Below are positions 16,358 through 23,665 of a stretch of DNA of 64,000 bases, piece after piece (positions within the stretch are counted from its first letter, which is position 1; each line of letters opens with the position of its first letter). This stretch comes from an uncultured Woeseiaceae bacterium (GTDB taxonomy: Bacteria; Pseudomonadota; Gammaproteobacteria; Steroidobacterales; Woeseiaceae), in NCBI GenBank assembly GCA_945788625.1, contig CALZMQ010000029.1, forward strand, positions 1 through 64,000. The letters run 5' to 3'. The notes under the pieces were generated by a model. The model had not been told where the DNA came from and did not search any database. It was given only the letters and a program-made list of their open reading frames with translations. The position numbers and the translations under genes were made by a program.

Positions 16358-16623
16358 GTGCTGTCACTTTTCCCGATCATGACGATCGGAATGTTCGGGT
16401 CAAGGCGCCCGACATCGTCCACCACCGCGTGGATATCGTTTTCGTCGACATCAGGCCCGACGAATACGGCTTCCAGGCGATGGTCACCGATTTCCTGCTG
16501 CCAGTTGCCTGGCGTGGCGGTGCAGACATGCGGCGCATCCATGAACTCGATCAGTTCTTTCAGGTTGTCAGCCGCCGACGCATCGGCGTTGACCACCAGG
16601 ATCAGACCGTCCGCACTGTTCAT
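16354..16623 (-). CDS. FleQ-family N-terminal receiver-like domain fragment (first half of a split gene)
   Basis: The protein has 89 residues. ATG at 16623 is chosen because GGAG lies nine bases upstream. It has the pattern of a degenerate receiver domain: [10 protein letters not shown] at strand one, AVFVGPDVD at strand three and IPIVMIGK at strand four. It stops at the point where strand four normally leads into helix four. The missing helix and strand are encoded at the start of the overlapping frame 15188-16357. The reading frame is therefore broken in mid-domain, either by a natural indel, by a sequencing or assembly error, or by a genuine split with ATGA coupling. FleQ receiver-like domains lack phosphorylation; the acidic pair is also absent here. 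Confidence 0.7.
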   Translation of the reverse strand: MNSADGLILVVNADASAADNLKELIEFMDAPHVCTATPGNWQQEIGDHRLEAVFVGPDVDENDIHAVVDDVGRLDPNIPIVMIGKSDST

Positions 16624-16719
16624 TGCCGTGTCTCCGCTGCTGCCTGGCACGTTGTACGTCAGGCCGGGTTGCCGGACGGCTTCATCGGGTAACCCGGAGC
16701 TTCTTAGCAGTTGTTTTCA

Positions 16720-16738
16720 TTAACTTTTTCGAAGTTAA
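16720..16738. repeat. Perfect inverted repeat, possible operator
   Basis: TTAACTT (16720-16726) and AAGTTAA (16732-16738) are separated by five bases. The size suits a dimeric repressor or activator site between the two divergent genes; the binding protein is unknown. Confidence 0.4.
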
Positions 16739-16739
16739 C

Positions 16740-16751
16740 ACCGTATATGGT
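16740..16751 (+). repeat. Near-palindromic 12-mer, copy 1
   Basis: ACCGTATATGGT, nearly self-complementary, occurs here and again exactly 102 bases downstream. Two identical copies in one promoter region suggest a paired operator. Confidence 0.4.
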
Positions 16752-16841
16752 TTTTTGCTGACCAAATATTCGGTTTTTCAACAAGCTTGGGATGATAATA
16801 GTCCGATTCGCCCAGATTCGGAATTTCTTTTGTGCCATAAA

Positions 16842-16853
16842 ACCGTATATGGT
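16842..16853 (+). repeat. Near-palindromic 12-mer, copy 2
   Basis: This is the second identical ACCGTATATGGT, 72 bases upstream of the sigma-28 -35 box of the diguanylate cyclase gene. Confidence 0.4.
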
Positions 16854-16924
16854 CGTTTTATCTCTATTTGGTCGGGCAAGCGTCCAGTACCGACTGTGGC
16901 TTTCGCGCCAGCGCATCGCAGCGC

Positions 16925-16951
16925 TAAAGAAGCTCGCCCAATGGCCGATCA
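16925..16951 (+). promoter_or_regulatory. Sigma-28 (FliA) promoter of the diguanylate cyclase gene
   Basis: It reads TAAAGAAG, 11 bases, GCCGATCA, with one mismatch in the -10 box. A transcript from here would begin near 16958, which rules out upstream start codons and supports ATG 17035. Confidence 0.7.
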
Positions 16952-17034
16952 ATTACCTTATGGATCTTGTTTCGAAACTAATCGGTTCCGCGTCCGGCAA
17001 CCGCAATACAAAACATTCGGAGGGCGCCGAATCG

Positions 17035-18078
17035 ATGGCCGACGGTGCTATAGACACGCTCAGCAGTGTCATTCGCATCATGGGCGACGAATCGTTTCCG
17101 CTGGAAAAAGACATCGACCCGGCCGTGTTTCCGGCCATGTGCACGGAGTTCGCGTGCCACGTGGAAAACGGCGCGGGCGTACCATCCTTCGATATCCCAC
17201 CGTCGCCCGACGGCACCCGCCAGTGGGGCCGCGTGCGGCGATTTTTCGCGGACCGGCGTCACGCCGAGAAGTCCTTTGTCATCGAACGCCTGCAGGACTA
17301 TCGCGGCATCGTGGACGATCTTGTTTCCGGCCTGCGGGATATCGGACTGCGTGACCAGAGCACGGAGTGCAGCGTCCGGGAAAGCCTGAGCACGATGCAG
17401 GACGTCGTCAGCACAGGCATCCTGCCGCGAATCAAGGAGACGCTCGCGCTGACCGTGCTTCAGGTCAACGAGACCTTTGCCGAGCAAAAGCGCGAGTACG
17501 AGCAGCAGTTGCAGGAACTCAACACGAGAATGTCCAGCCTTCGCCAGGACCTCGTTGCCGCGCGTGAGGAGATGAAACGCGACTCGCTGACCGACGCCTA
17601 CAATCGGGGTGCGTTCGATTCGGCCATCGCCCAGAGCCTGAACATGCATTTCATCCTGCAGCAACCCGTGACGCTGGTGATGGTCGATATCGACAATTTC
17701 AAGAACATCAACGACAGTTGCGGGCATTCCGCGGGAGACGAGGTTTTGCGCGCCATTGGCGACTGCCTGGCACGTTCCTTCATTCGCAAGAGCGATTTTA
17801 TCGCGCGCTACGGCGGCGACGAATTCGCCGCGATCCTGACCGATACGGCCGCAGTCCACGCCGACAAACTGATTCAAAGATTCCTGCAGTATGCTCGTGA
17901 GATCAAAATCCCGTACGCGTCGAACGACGTGACCGTCGCCTGCTCCGCCGGATTCACGGAAATCAGCGCCGACGACACGGTCGAAAGCCTCATAAACCGG
18001 GCGGACCAGGCACTGTACAAGGCAAAGTCGGAAGGCCGTAACCGCTGTGCGTTCGTCGCGGCCGAAGACACCGAATAG
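17035..18078 (+). CDS. Diguanylate cyclase (GGDEF) with helical input domain
   Basis: The protein has 347 residues. ATG at 17035 is preferred because CGGAGGG lies ten bases upstream and the sigma-28 transcript starts only about 77 bases before it. The N-terminal 170 residues are mostly helical with no recognised sensor, ending in a coiled coil (about 150-185). The catalytic domain starts near DSLTDAYNRGAF and has RYGGDEF with GGDEF at 260-264. A product-inhibition I-site RKSD (251-254) sits exactly five residues before it. It should make c-di-GMP from GTP in the cytoplasm under feedback control. It directly precedes pomA-pomB-PilZ, suggesting local control of motor function. No transmembrane helix is predicted. 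Confidence 0.92.
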   Translation: MADGAIDTLSSVIRIMGDESFPLEKDIDPAVFPAMCTEFACHVENGAGVPSFDIPPSPDGTRQWGRVRRFFADRRHAEKSFVIERLQDYRGIVDDLVSGLRDIGLRDQSTECSVRESLSTMQDVVSTGILPRIKETLALTVLQVNETFAEQKREYEQQLQELNTRMSSLRQDLVAAREEMKRDSLTDAYNRGAFDSAIAQSLNMHFILQQPVTLVMVDIDNFKNINDSCGHSAGDEVLRAIGDCLARSFIRKSDFIARYGGDEFAAILTDTAAVHADKLIQRFLQYAREIKIPYASNDVTVACSAGFTEISADDTVESLINRADQALYKAKSEGRNRCAFVAAEDTE

Positions 18079-18103
18079 TCGCCTGCCATCCCCGGCGATT
18101 TCC

Positions 18104-18130
18104 TAAAGCGGCAGCCAAATCTGCCGATAA
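18104..18130 (+). promoter_or_regulatory. Sigma-28 (FliA) promoter of pomA-pomB-PilZ
   Basis: It reads TAAAGCGG, 11 bases, GCCGATAA. The -10 box is perfect and the -35 starts TAAAG. It lies 48 bases upstream of the TTG start of pomA. Confidence 0.85.
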
Positions 18131-18178
18131 TTACTTGAGACGGTAACCGTCTGATCCCAGGGAACGGAGGAAAACACT

Positions 18179-18943
18179 TTGGATTTGGCGACACTAATCG
18201 GCTTGATCGGCGCTTTCGGCATCGTATTGGCGTCCATCATGATAGGTGGGTCGGCTGGCACGTTCGTCAATACGCCGTCACTGCTCGTCGTGCTCGGCGG
18301 CACCGTGCTGGTCACCATGATGAAGTTCAGCCTCGGCAAGTTCGCGGGCGCGGCGTCCATCGCCGTGAAAGCCTTCCTCTACAAGCCATCCAATCCCGAA
18401 GACCTGATTTCGGAGTCGGTCGAACTCGCGAAAGCGGCACGCCAGGGCGGGCTGCTCGCCCTCGAGGACCGCGAAATCAGCGACGACTTCATGAAGACCG
18501 GCCTCGGACTGCTTATAGACGGCCACCCGGCCGACATCGTGCGGACGATGATGCAAAAAGACCTCAACGAGACGCTCAAGCGTCACAGTGACGGCCAGGA
18601 CATTTTCAAGGCCATCGGCGACGTCGGGCCGGCAATGGGCATGATCGGAACGCTCATCGGTCTGGTACAGATGCTGTCGAACATGGACGACCCGAAACAG
18701 ATTGGTCCCGCCATGGCTGTCGCGCTTCTCACAACGCTGTACGGCGCCATCCTGGCCAACATGTTCGCCTTGCCGATCGCCGACAAACTGGCGGTGAGAA
18801 GTCGCGAGGAAAATACCAGTAAGTCGCTGATAATAGATGCATTATTGAGTATCCAGGGAGGCCAGAACCCGCGCATTATCGCGAGTATGCTGGAAGCCTA
18901 CCTGCCACGCTCGCAACGCCCCGAGGAGGACGGTGACGCCTGA
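18179..18943 (+). CDS. pomA: Flagellar motor stator protein PomA (MotA family)
   Basis: The protein has 254 residues and starts at TTG 18179, with GGAGG eight bases upstream. It opens MDLATLIGLIG, as in Vibrio PomA, and has four transmembrane segments (about 5-25, 32-50, 150-170 and 185-205). The conserved stretch GPAMGMIGTLIGLVQML is present with the functionally important prolines. Five PomA subunits surround a PomB dimer to form the ion channel that drives the rotor. The sequence pattern is closer to sodium-type PomA than to E. coli MotA, so Na+ coupling is inferred. It is controlled by the FliA promoter just upstream and followed by pomB 20 bases later. Confidence 0.95.
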   Translation: MDLATLIGLIGAFGIVLASIMIGGSAGTFVNTPSLLVVLGGTVLVTMMKFSLGKFAGAASIAVKAFLYKPSNPEDLISESVELAKAARQGGLLALEDREISDDFMKTGLGLLIDGHPADIVRTMMQKDLNETLKRHSDGQDIFKAIGDVGPAMGMIGTLIGLVQMLSNMDDPKQIGPAMAVALLTTLYGAILANMFALPIADKLAVRSREENTSKSLIIDALLSIQGGQNPRIIASMLEAYLPRSQRPEEDGDA

Positions 18944-18963
18944 CGGGCTCGCCGTGACGAAGC

Positions 18964-19857
18964 TTGTCCGAGGGTGCACCTGAAAAAGCCGAAAGCGGAG
19001 GCGTCCCCGCCTGGGTCATGACGTTTGCCGACCTGATGACCTTGCTGATGTGCTTTTTCGTCCTGCTGCTCGCTTTCTCGGAAATGGACGCTGCCAAGTT
19101 CAAGCAGCTGTCGGGCTCGATGAAGGAGGCCTTCGGCGTACAGTCCGAAGTCGAAGTTAGGACGATACCCAAAGGCACCAGCGTGGTCGCGCAGGAATTC
19201 AGTCCGGGCAGGCCCGATCCGAGCGCCATCAACTCGGTACGCCAGTTCACGGTCGATTCGAATCGCAACACACTGGATGCACTCAGCCGTGAGATCAAGG
19301 AAATCGAGGAAACGCGCGAGCACGCGCGCCGCCTGCGGCTGGCCCTGAAGGAGGAGATCGAAAAGGGCAGCGTGTCGATTCAGACCGAGGGAATGAAAAT
19401 CATCGTCCACATCATGGAAAACGCGTCATTCGACTCCGGCATGGCCGATATTCGCAAAGAATTCCTGCCAGCACTGACGAAGATAGCGGACCTGATCGAC
19501 AATAACAGCGGCGAGGTGACGATATCGGGCCATACCGACGACGTACCTATCTCCAACAGCCGCTTCCGCTCCAACTGGGAACTCTCGACGTCCCGAGCCG
19601 TATCCGTCGCGCACAAGGTTCTCGAGGTCGCCAATGTCGATCCGGAGAACGTCATCGTGACCGGACACGCGGAAACGCGGCCGCGCGCGCCGAACGACAG
19701 CGCTGAAAACCGGGCCAAGAATCGCCGCGTCGATATCGCGCTCGTGCGTGGCAAAGACATCGACGAGTATCGCACCATGAGCATCGCAGCGTCAGCGACT
19801 GAGGACGACGGCGATTCGGCGCCGGAGAATGACGCCAGTGAGGAAATGAAACCATGA
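18964..19857 (+). CDS. pomB: Flagellar motor stator protein PomB (MotB family)
   Basis: The protein has 297 residues and starts at TTG 18964; the ribosome site is weak, so coupling to pomA is likely. A short N-terminus leads to WVMTFADLMTLLMCFFVLLL, the single transmembrane helix with the ion-binding Asp at residue 23. The plug region includes IPKGTSVVAQEF as in PomB. A C-terminal OmpA-like peptidoglycan-binding domain spans about 140-270 with SGHTDDVPI and NRRVDIAL. It anchors the stator to the cell wall. Partner proteins of sodium motors (MotX, MotY, FlgT) are not in the window. Its stop overlaps the start of the PilZ gene by ATGA. Confidence 0.95.
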   Translation: MSEGAPEKAESGGVPAWVMTFADLMTLLMCFFVLLLAFSEMDAAKFKQLSGSMKEAFGVQSEVEVRTIPKGTSVVAQEFSPGRPDPSAINSVRQFTVDSNRNTLDALSREIKEIEETREHARRLRLALKEEIEKGSVSIQTEGMKIIVHIMENASFDSGMADIRKEFLPALTKIADLIDNNSGEVTISGHTDDVPISNSRFRSNWELSTSRAVSVAHKVLEVANVDPENVIVTGHAETRPRAPNDSAENRAKNRRVDIALVRGKDIDEYRTMSIAASATEDDGDSAPENDASEEMKP

Positions 19858-20468
19858 CCAACGAACAAAACAACAGGCGCTCCTTTCGCGTCAGTGAATC
19901 CGTCTATCTCAAGTACGACGTGCTCAGCGACGAAGAATTTCAGGAGGGCATGGGCCGCCGCAACCTGCGACTCGGACTCAATGACGGCGCGCAGGCGATG
20001 CTCGTCGACATCGAGGCGCGACTGGGCGAAGCAATGTACCTCTTGCAGGGCGATTACGGAAAGGTCGGCCGGTGCATGACATTGCTCAATGACAAGCTGA
20101 ACATCGTCATCGATCAGTTGCCCGCGCTTCGCGAAACCAAGGCGAGCCTCGCCAAATCGCCGCCGCAAACCTGCGACGTCAGCGCCGATGGCCTGGTGTT
20201 CTCCAGTCCGCGCCCACTTTCTGTGGGCGAAAAACTGCATTTGCAGTTCCTGTTGTCACAGGACAACCGGTACGTCGAGACCTTTTGCCAGGTTGTGCGC
20301 CTCGTCGACCCGCCCGACACAACCGGGCAGGACCTGCCATATGGCATCGCCGTCGAGTTCCTCAACATGACGTCCTCGCAACGCGAGATACTCATACAGC
20401 ACATGTTCAGCCGTGAATCCGAAACCCTGCGTATGCGGCGCCTGGAATTGGACTCGGTCGAAAACTAG
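19854..20468 (+). CDS. PilZ-domain protein with inserted helical segment, coupled to the stator genes
   Basis: The protein has 204 residues and starts with ATGA overlap on pomB. The N-terminus carries RRSFR (RxxxR, residues 8-12) and a later DVSADG (DxSxxG, 108-113), the two c-di-GMP-binding motifs of PilZ domains. In a compact PilZ they lie about 20-30 residues apart; here they are separated by a helical insert of about 90 residues, resembling tetrameric (tPilZ-like) proteins. The remainder forms a beta-barrel pattern with a C-terminal helix. Co-transcription with pomAB suggests a c-di-GMP-dependent brake or modulator of the motor, like YcgR, but this is inference. The diguanylate cyclase gene two loci upstream supports the idea. 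Confidence 0.75.
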   Translation: MTNEQNNRRSFRVSESVYLKYDVLSDEEFQEGMGRRNLRLGLNDGAQAMLVDIEARLGEAMYLLQGDYGKVGRCMTLLNDKLNIVIDQLPALRETKASLAKSPPQTCDVSADGLVFSSPRPLSVGEKLHLQFLLSQDNRYVETFCQVVRLVDPPDTTGQDLPYGIAVEFLNMTSSQREILIQHMFSRESETLRMRRLELDSVEN

Positions 20469-20589
20469 AACCAGGAGCGGTAGCGCATCTGACGTTTAAT
20501 CGATGTTGTCCAGTACTTCGCGGTAAACGTTCGGCAGTTGCGACTCGATCCGGGTGAGGAGCCGGAAGTACCCTGCGAAAACAGCTTGC

Positions 20590-21432
20590 TCAGGCCAGGG
20601 ATTGCTGCATGCTGACCAGTTTGTTGCGGTACGTGAGCATCGTATCGGAGACCGCGGCTTCATCGATGGCGAGTTTCAAAAACGACGGATCTTCCTCGAA
20701 CAGCTTCTCGAGCTTGCCCGTGTGACCGTCGACGAGCAGTCTGGCGACGACCATCACGTCCGCCAGGTCCGGTTCCGAATCGGAGTTATTGTTGACGTAG
20801 GTCGCGGGGTCCGCGGACTCGATGACATTCTCCGGAAAGCCCCACGATTCGATAATGCTCTTGCTGATCTGCGGGTTCCACTCCTGCATCACGCTCTTCA
20901 AGGACCCGGGGTCGCCGAGGAAATCGGGGAAATCCACCGCCTTCGTGAGGATGTAGAGCTTGCCCACCTCGTGCATCAGGCCGCACAGATAGGCTGTCTC
21001 TTTATTCAGAGTCTTGTGGCGGGCTGCGACTGCGTAGGCCATCGACGACAACTTCATGCCGCGCGCCCAGACGGCGCGCTGGTGGGTGGCCGAGCCGTTG
21101 TGCTTATCGGAGCCGTAGAGTTGCTTCATCGCCATTGACATCGCGGTATTTCGCACTACATCGAAGCCCAGGCGACTGATGGCGCCGTCGAGGGTCTCGA
21201 TCCTGACGTTCGCGCGATTATAGAAGGCGGAATTGGCGAACACGAACAGGCGTGAGACCAGTACCGGATCGACGCTGACTGCCTGGCTTACCTGCGCTAC
21301 GTTGCAGTTGTCCCTCGCCAGCATCTTGCGGATCTTGAGTACGACGTCCGGCAGGGACGGCAGCGATATGTCGCCGTTCTCCAGTTCAAGTGCCAGCAGG
21401 CTCACGAATCTGAATTGATCGTTCCTTTCCAT
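20590..21432 (-). CDS. HDOD-domain signalling protein (second copy)
   Basis: The protein has 280 residues, the same length as the paralogue at 2368-3210. It shares LPSLPDVVLKIR, DPVLVSRLF, ISRLGFDVVRNTA and LCGLMHEVGKLYILTKA. The C-terminal tail ends MQQSLA versus MRQSVAR in the other copy. It closes the large minus-strand flagellar operon, downstream of the DUF2802-like gene, by nine bases. HDOD proteins are often adaptors in motility and c-di-GMP signalling; the catalytic HD residues are degenerate (HEVG). The location suggests a role in flagellar control. A 121-base gap after its stop separates it from the convergent PilZ gene. Confidence 0.85.
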   Translation of the reverse strand: MERNDQFRFVSLLALELENGDISLPSLPDVVLKIRKMLARDNCNVAQVSQAVSVDPVLVSRLFVFANSAFYNRANVRIETLDGAISRLGFDVVRNTAMSMAMKQLYGSDKHNGSATHQRAVWARGMKLSSMAYAVAARHKTLNKETAYLCGLMHEVGKLYILTKAVDFPDFLGDPGSLKSVMQEWNPQISKSIIESWGFPENVIESADPATYVNNNSDSEPDLADVMVVARLLVDGHTGKLEKLFEEDPSFLKLAIDEAAVSDTMLTYRNKLVSMQQSLA

Positions 21433-21441
21433 CGTTGCGCG

Positions 21442-21870
21442 TTATCCGTTTGCGGCCGTCCCGGCCTGTCCGTGCAGTTTTTGCATGAGGCGCGCCTCAC
21501 CGATATTCAGACCGCAACTACGCGTCAGATCGTCGATACTGGCGCCGTGCCTCGCCATTCGTACCGCGTTTTCAATTGGCAGGTTGCGCTCCAGCGAGGC
21601 CCGTTCATCGGGCACTGTCTTTTGCATTGCGATGACCGCTTTTTGCAATTCGTCCAGCTTCTGTTCGAGTCTCCGTGTCGCCCTGAGCTGCTCGCGGCGC
21701 TCCACGTCGCCAGCTTCGGCCAGGGACGTGCCCGTCGGGCTGTGCCGGAATTCTTCGATGCGCTTGCTGCGACGTTCGACACGCAGCAGCGTTATGGACA
21801 CGATCGCAAGGAGCCCCGCGTTGGCCAGCATCATGAGGTAGATGTAATAGGATTCGGAGATAATCATCAT
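21442..21870 (-). CDS. DUF2802-like flagellar-cluster membrane protein
   Basis: The protein has 142 residues. ATG at 21870 overlaps the preceding small gene's stop. One N-terminal transmembrane helix (about 10-28) is followed by a charged coiled coil (about 30-85). A compact C-terminal helix-turn-helix-like part follows, with IENAVRMARHGASIDDL and CGLNIGEARLM, the pattern of DUF2802 proteins. Such proteins are commonly encoded after fliA or the che genes in Pseudomonas-type flagellar clusters; their molecular function is not established. The call rests on motif, size and location. Confidence 0.65.
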   Translation of the reverse strand: MMIISESYYIYLMMLANAGLLAIVSITLLRVERRSKRIEEFRHSPTGTSLAEAGDVERREQLRATRRLEQKLDELQKAVIAMQKTVPDERASLERNLPIENAVRMARHGASIDDLTRSCGLNIGEARLMQKLHGQAGTAANG

Positions 21871-22058
21871 ACGTGCTCGTCGATAGTCGGTCTGCGATCC
21901 CCGTCAAGATCATCGTTACGATCGTCCTCACCTTGATCGGGGGCGTCGTAATTCGGCTTCTTGCGGCGGTCGGTCTCCCTGTCCTTGCGCGCCGGCTGAA
22001 CCGGTTTTACGGGGTACGTGGGATTGATGTATTTAATCCCTGAAATCGAATCAGGCAT
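21867..22058 (-). CDS. Small charged protein of unknown function between fliA and the DUF2802-like gene
   Basis: The protein has 63 residues with the start at ATG 22058, ten bases after GGAG; an in-frame TTG at 22064 is an alternative. The N-terminus (SGIKYINPTYPVKPVQPAR) is followed by an Asp/Arg/Lys-rich, probably disordered tail. It starts 15 bases after the fliA stop and overlaps the next gene by four bases, so it is translated as part of the operon. Similar short charged proteins occur beside DUF2802 genes, but I do not recognise a family. Confidence 0.5.
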   Translation of the reverse strand: MPDSISGIKYINPTYPVKPVQPARKDRETDRRKKPNYDAPDQGEDDRNDDLDGDRRPTIDEHV

Positions 22059-22073
22059 TTTCAAGGCGCTCCA

Positions 22074-22793
22074 TTACCAGTTCTTGGCCGCGGCGCGCAA
22101 GCGCATCACGGCCTGGCCATGAATCTGGCATACACGCGACTCCGAGACGTCCAGAACCGCGCCGATCTCCTTGAGATTCAGCTCCCTTTCGTAATAGAGG
22201 GACAGGACGAGTTGCTCTCGTTCGGGCAACTGGTCGATTGAGCCCGCCAGCCGTTCCCGGAATTGCGACCGGTACAGTTCCTGGTCGGGCAACGGCGCGT
22301 CCGACGACGGCGGTTTGTGTTGCAGTGTGGGTTCTTCGATCGTCTCCTCGAAACTGAACAGCCGGCTGCATGCGCTGTCTGCCAGGATCTTGTGATATTC
22401 GTCGATGCCGATACCCATGTGCTCCGCGACCTCCTCGGCTGTCGCCGCGCGACCGGTTTCTCCTTCGACCGCGTGCATCGCATCGGTAACCTGCCGGTAC
22501 TTGTGATGCACCGATCGGGGAGTCCAGTCGTGTTTGCGAATATCGTCGAGCATCGCGCCGCGAATGCGAATACCCGCATACGTTTCGAAGCTGGCGCCGC
22601 GCGAGGCGTCGAAATTACCCGCCGCTTCCAACAGTCCGACCATGCCTGACTGCAGCAGGTCGTTTACGTCCACGGTCGCCGGCAGGCGGGCCGCGAGATG
22701 ATGCGCAATACGCTTTACGAGATCGACGTGCTGTGTGACGAGGTCTCCATTGGAATACTGGTTCCGTGTTGCAACGTTGCTGTATGTATTCAT
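22074..22793 (-). CDS. fliA: Flagellar RNA polymerase sigma factor FliA (sigma-28)
   Basis: The protein has 239 residues, the normal FliA length. Region 2 carries LVKRIAHHL and DLLQSGMVGLLEA, then FETYAGIRIRGAMLDDIR. Region 4 ends ESRVCQIHGQAVMRLR, the FliA signature helix-turn-helix. It directs polymerase to late flagellar promoters (TAAAGTTT-N11-GCCGATAA), several of which are visible in this window, and is held inactive by FlgM (59239). Its start overlaps the flhG stop by ATGA. The flhF-flhG-fliA order is typical of polar flagellates. Confidence 0.97.
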   Translation of the reverse strand: MNTYSNVATRNQYSNGDLVTQHVDLVKRIAHHLAARLPATVDVNDLLQSGMVGLLEAAGNFDASRGASFETYAGIRIRGAMLDDIRKHDWTPRSVHHKYRQVTDAMHAVEGETGRAATAEEVAEHMGIGIDEYHKILADSACSRLFSFEETIEEPTLQHKPPSSDAPLPDQELYRSQFRERLAGSIDQLPEREQLVLSLYYERELNLKEIGAVLDVSESRVCQIHGQAVMRLRAAAKNW

Positions 22794-23665
22794 GCGACTT
22801 GACCTCGTGCGACCGGGTCCGCCATCAGCAGACGTTCCAGAAAGAATTCGATGCCACCGCTGGCTTCACGTTTGGCCGGAAGCGCCTCGATGTTTGCGGC
22901 GATTTGCTGAAACGCAACGGCCGAGTCACTTCTCGGATAGACGTCGACAACGGCTCGCTGCTGTTGTACGGCCTTGACCAGGTATTCGTCCTGCGGCACA
23001 TCACCCAGGTGACGCAACACGACGTCGAGGTAGCTGTCCGTCACACGAGACAGTTTGCCGAACAGCTCGCGTCCTTCCTGAGGCGTGCGACTCTGATTGG
23101 TGACGACGTGAAAATGCGATACGCCGTAGTGTTGGCTGAACACCTTGATGAGAGCGTAAGCGTCGGTTAACGACGCCGGCTCGTCGCGAACGACGACGAT
23201 GGGATGTTGGGCGGCCTGTACGAAGCGCGCGACCTTCGGCGAAATCCCGGCAGCAGTATCGACGACCATGACTTCGGGCTGGTCGCTCAGCTCGCTGAAC
23301 GCCTGGATGATGCCCGCCTGTCCCGCCGGCGGAAGGTCCGTCATGCAGAAATTACCCGACGATGCCGGTACGATACGGATGTTTTTCGGTCCGCGCAGAA
23401 TCGTGCTCTTGAGGTCGACTTCGCCGGCAACGACGTGCGACAGGTTGTAGCGCGGTTGCAGGCCCAGCAGCACGTCCACGTTCGCGAGACTGAGATCCGC
23501 GTCCAGCAAACAGGTATTTCGCCCTCGACTGCCCAGCGCCACAGCGAGATTCGATGCCACGTTGGTCTTGCCGACACCGCCTTTGCCGCTGCAGACAGCC
23601 AGCACTTTCACCGGCTTGCGATTCATGAACCGTTTCAGGCTCCTGTCCTGTGAGTTTCTAGACAT
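22790..23665 (-). CDS. flhG: Flagellar number regulator FlhG (FleN), MinD-like ATPase
   Basis: The protein has 291 residues with the start at ATG 23665, overlapping the flhF stop by eight bases. The deviant Walker A CSGKGGVGKT lies at 25-34, DADLSLANVD gives the switch region, and VVDTAAGI is the Walker B-like strand. A C-terminal amphipathic stretch would bind membrane. FlhG limits flagellar number by antagonising FlhF GTPase and, as FleN, inhibits FleQ. Both partners are encoded here (flhF next door; FleQ-family genes at 15188 and 42070). A basic N-terminal stretch of about 16 residues precedes the ATPase fold and may activate FlhF through a DQAxxLR-like motif, though only a degenerate version is seen. 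Confidence 0.95.
   Translation of the reverse strand: MSRNSQDRSLKRFMNRKPVKVLAVCSGKGGVGKTNVASNLAVALGSRGRNTCLLDADLSLANVDVLLGLQPRYNLSHVVAGEVDLKSTILRGPKNIRIVPASSGNFCMTDLPPAGQAGIIQAFSELSDQPEVMVVDTAAGISPKVARFVQAAQHPIVVVRDEPASLTDAYALIKVFSQHYGVSHFHVVTNQSRTPQEGRELFGKLSRVTDSYLDVVLRHLGDVPQDEYLVKAVQQQRAVVDVYPRSDSAVAFQQIAANIEALPAKREASGGIEFFLERLLMADPVARGQVA

Larger units (their letters stand above)
16624..17034. other. AT-rich divergent intergenic region with repeats and a sigma-28 promoter
   Basis: This 411-base gap between the split FleQ gene and the diguanylate cyclase gene is visibly richer in A/T than its neighbours between about 16710 and 16870. It contains an inverted repeat TTAACTT/AAGTTAA at 16720-16738, two copies of ACCGTATATGGT (16740-16751 and 16842-16853), and an inverted pair GACCAAATA/TATTTGGTC at 16760 and 16865. 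A FliA-type promoter lies at 16925-16951. No convincing gene is seen. Confidence 0.5.

Noticed and set aside
16340..16370. Programmed ribosomal frameshifting joining the two FleQ frames
   Set aside because: No slippery heptamer occurs in the overlap and a TGA in the second frame lies three codons before the ATG.
20500..20589. A clean short reading (QLPNVYREVLDNID then stop) after the HDOD gene on the minus strand
   Set aside because: The HDOD protein is already full length relative to its paralogue and this stretch has no start or ribosome site; treated as chance.
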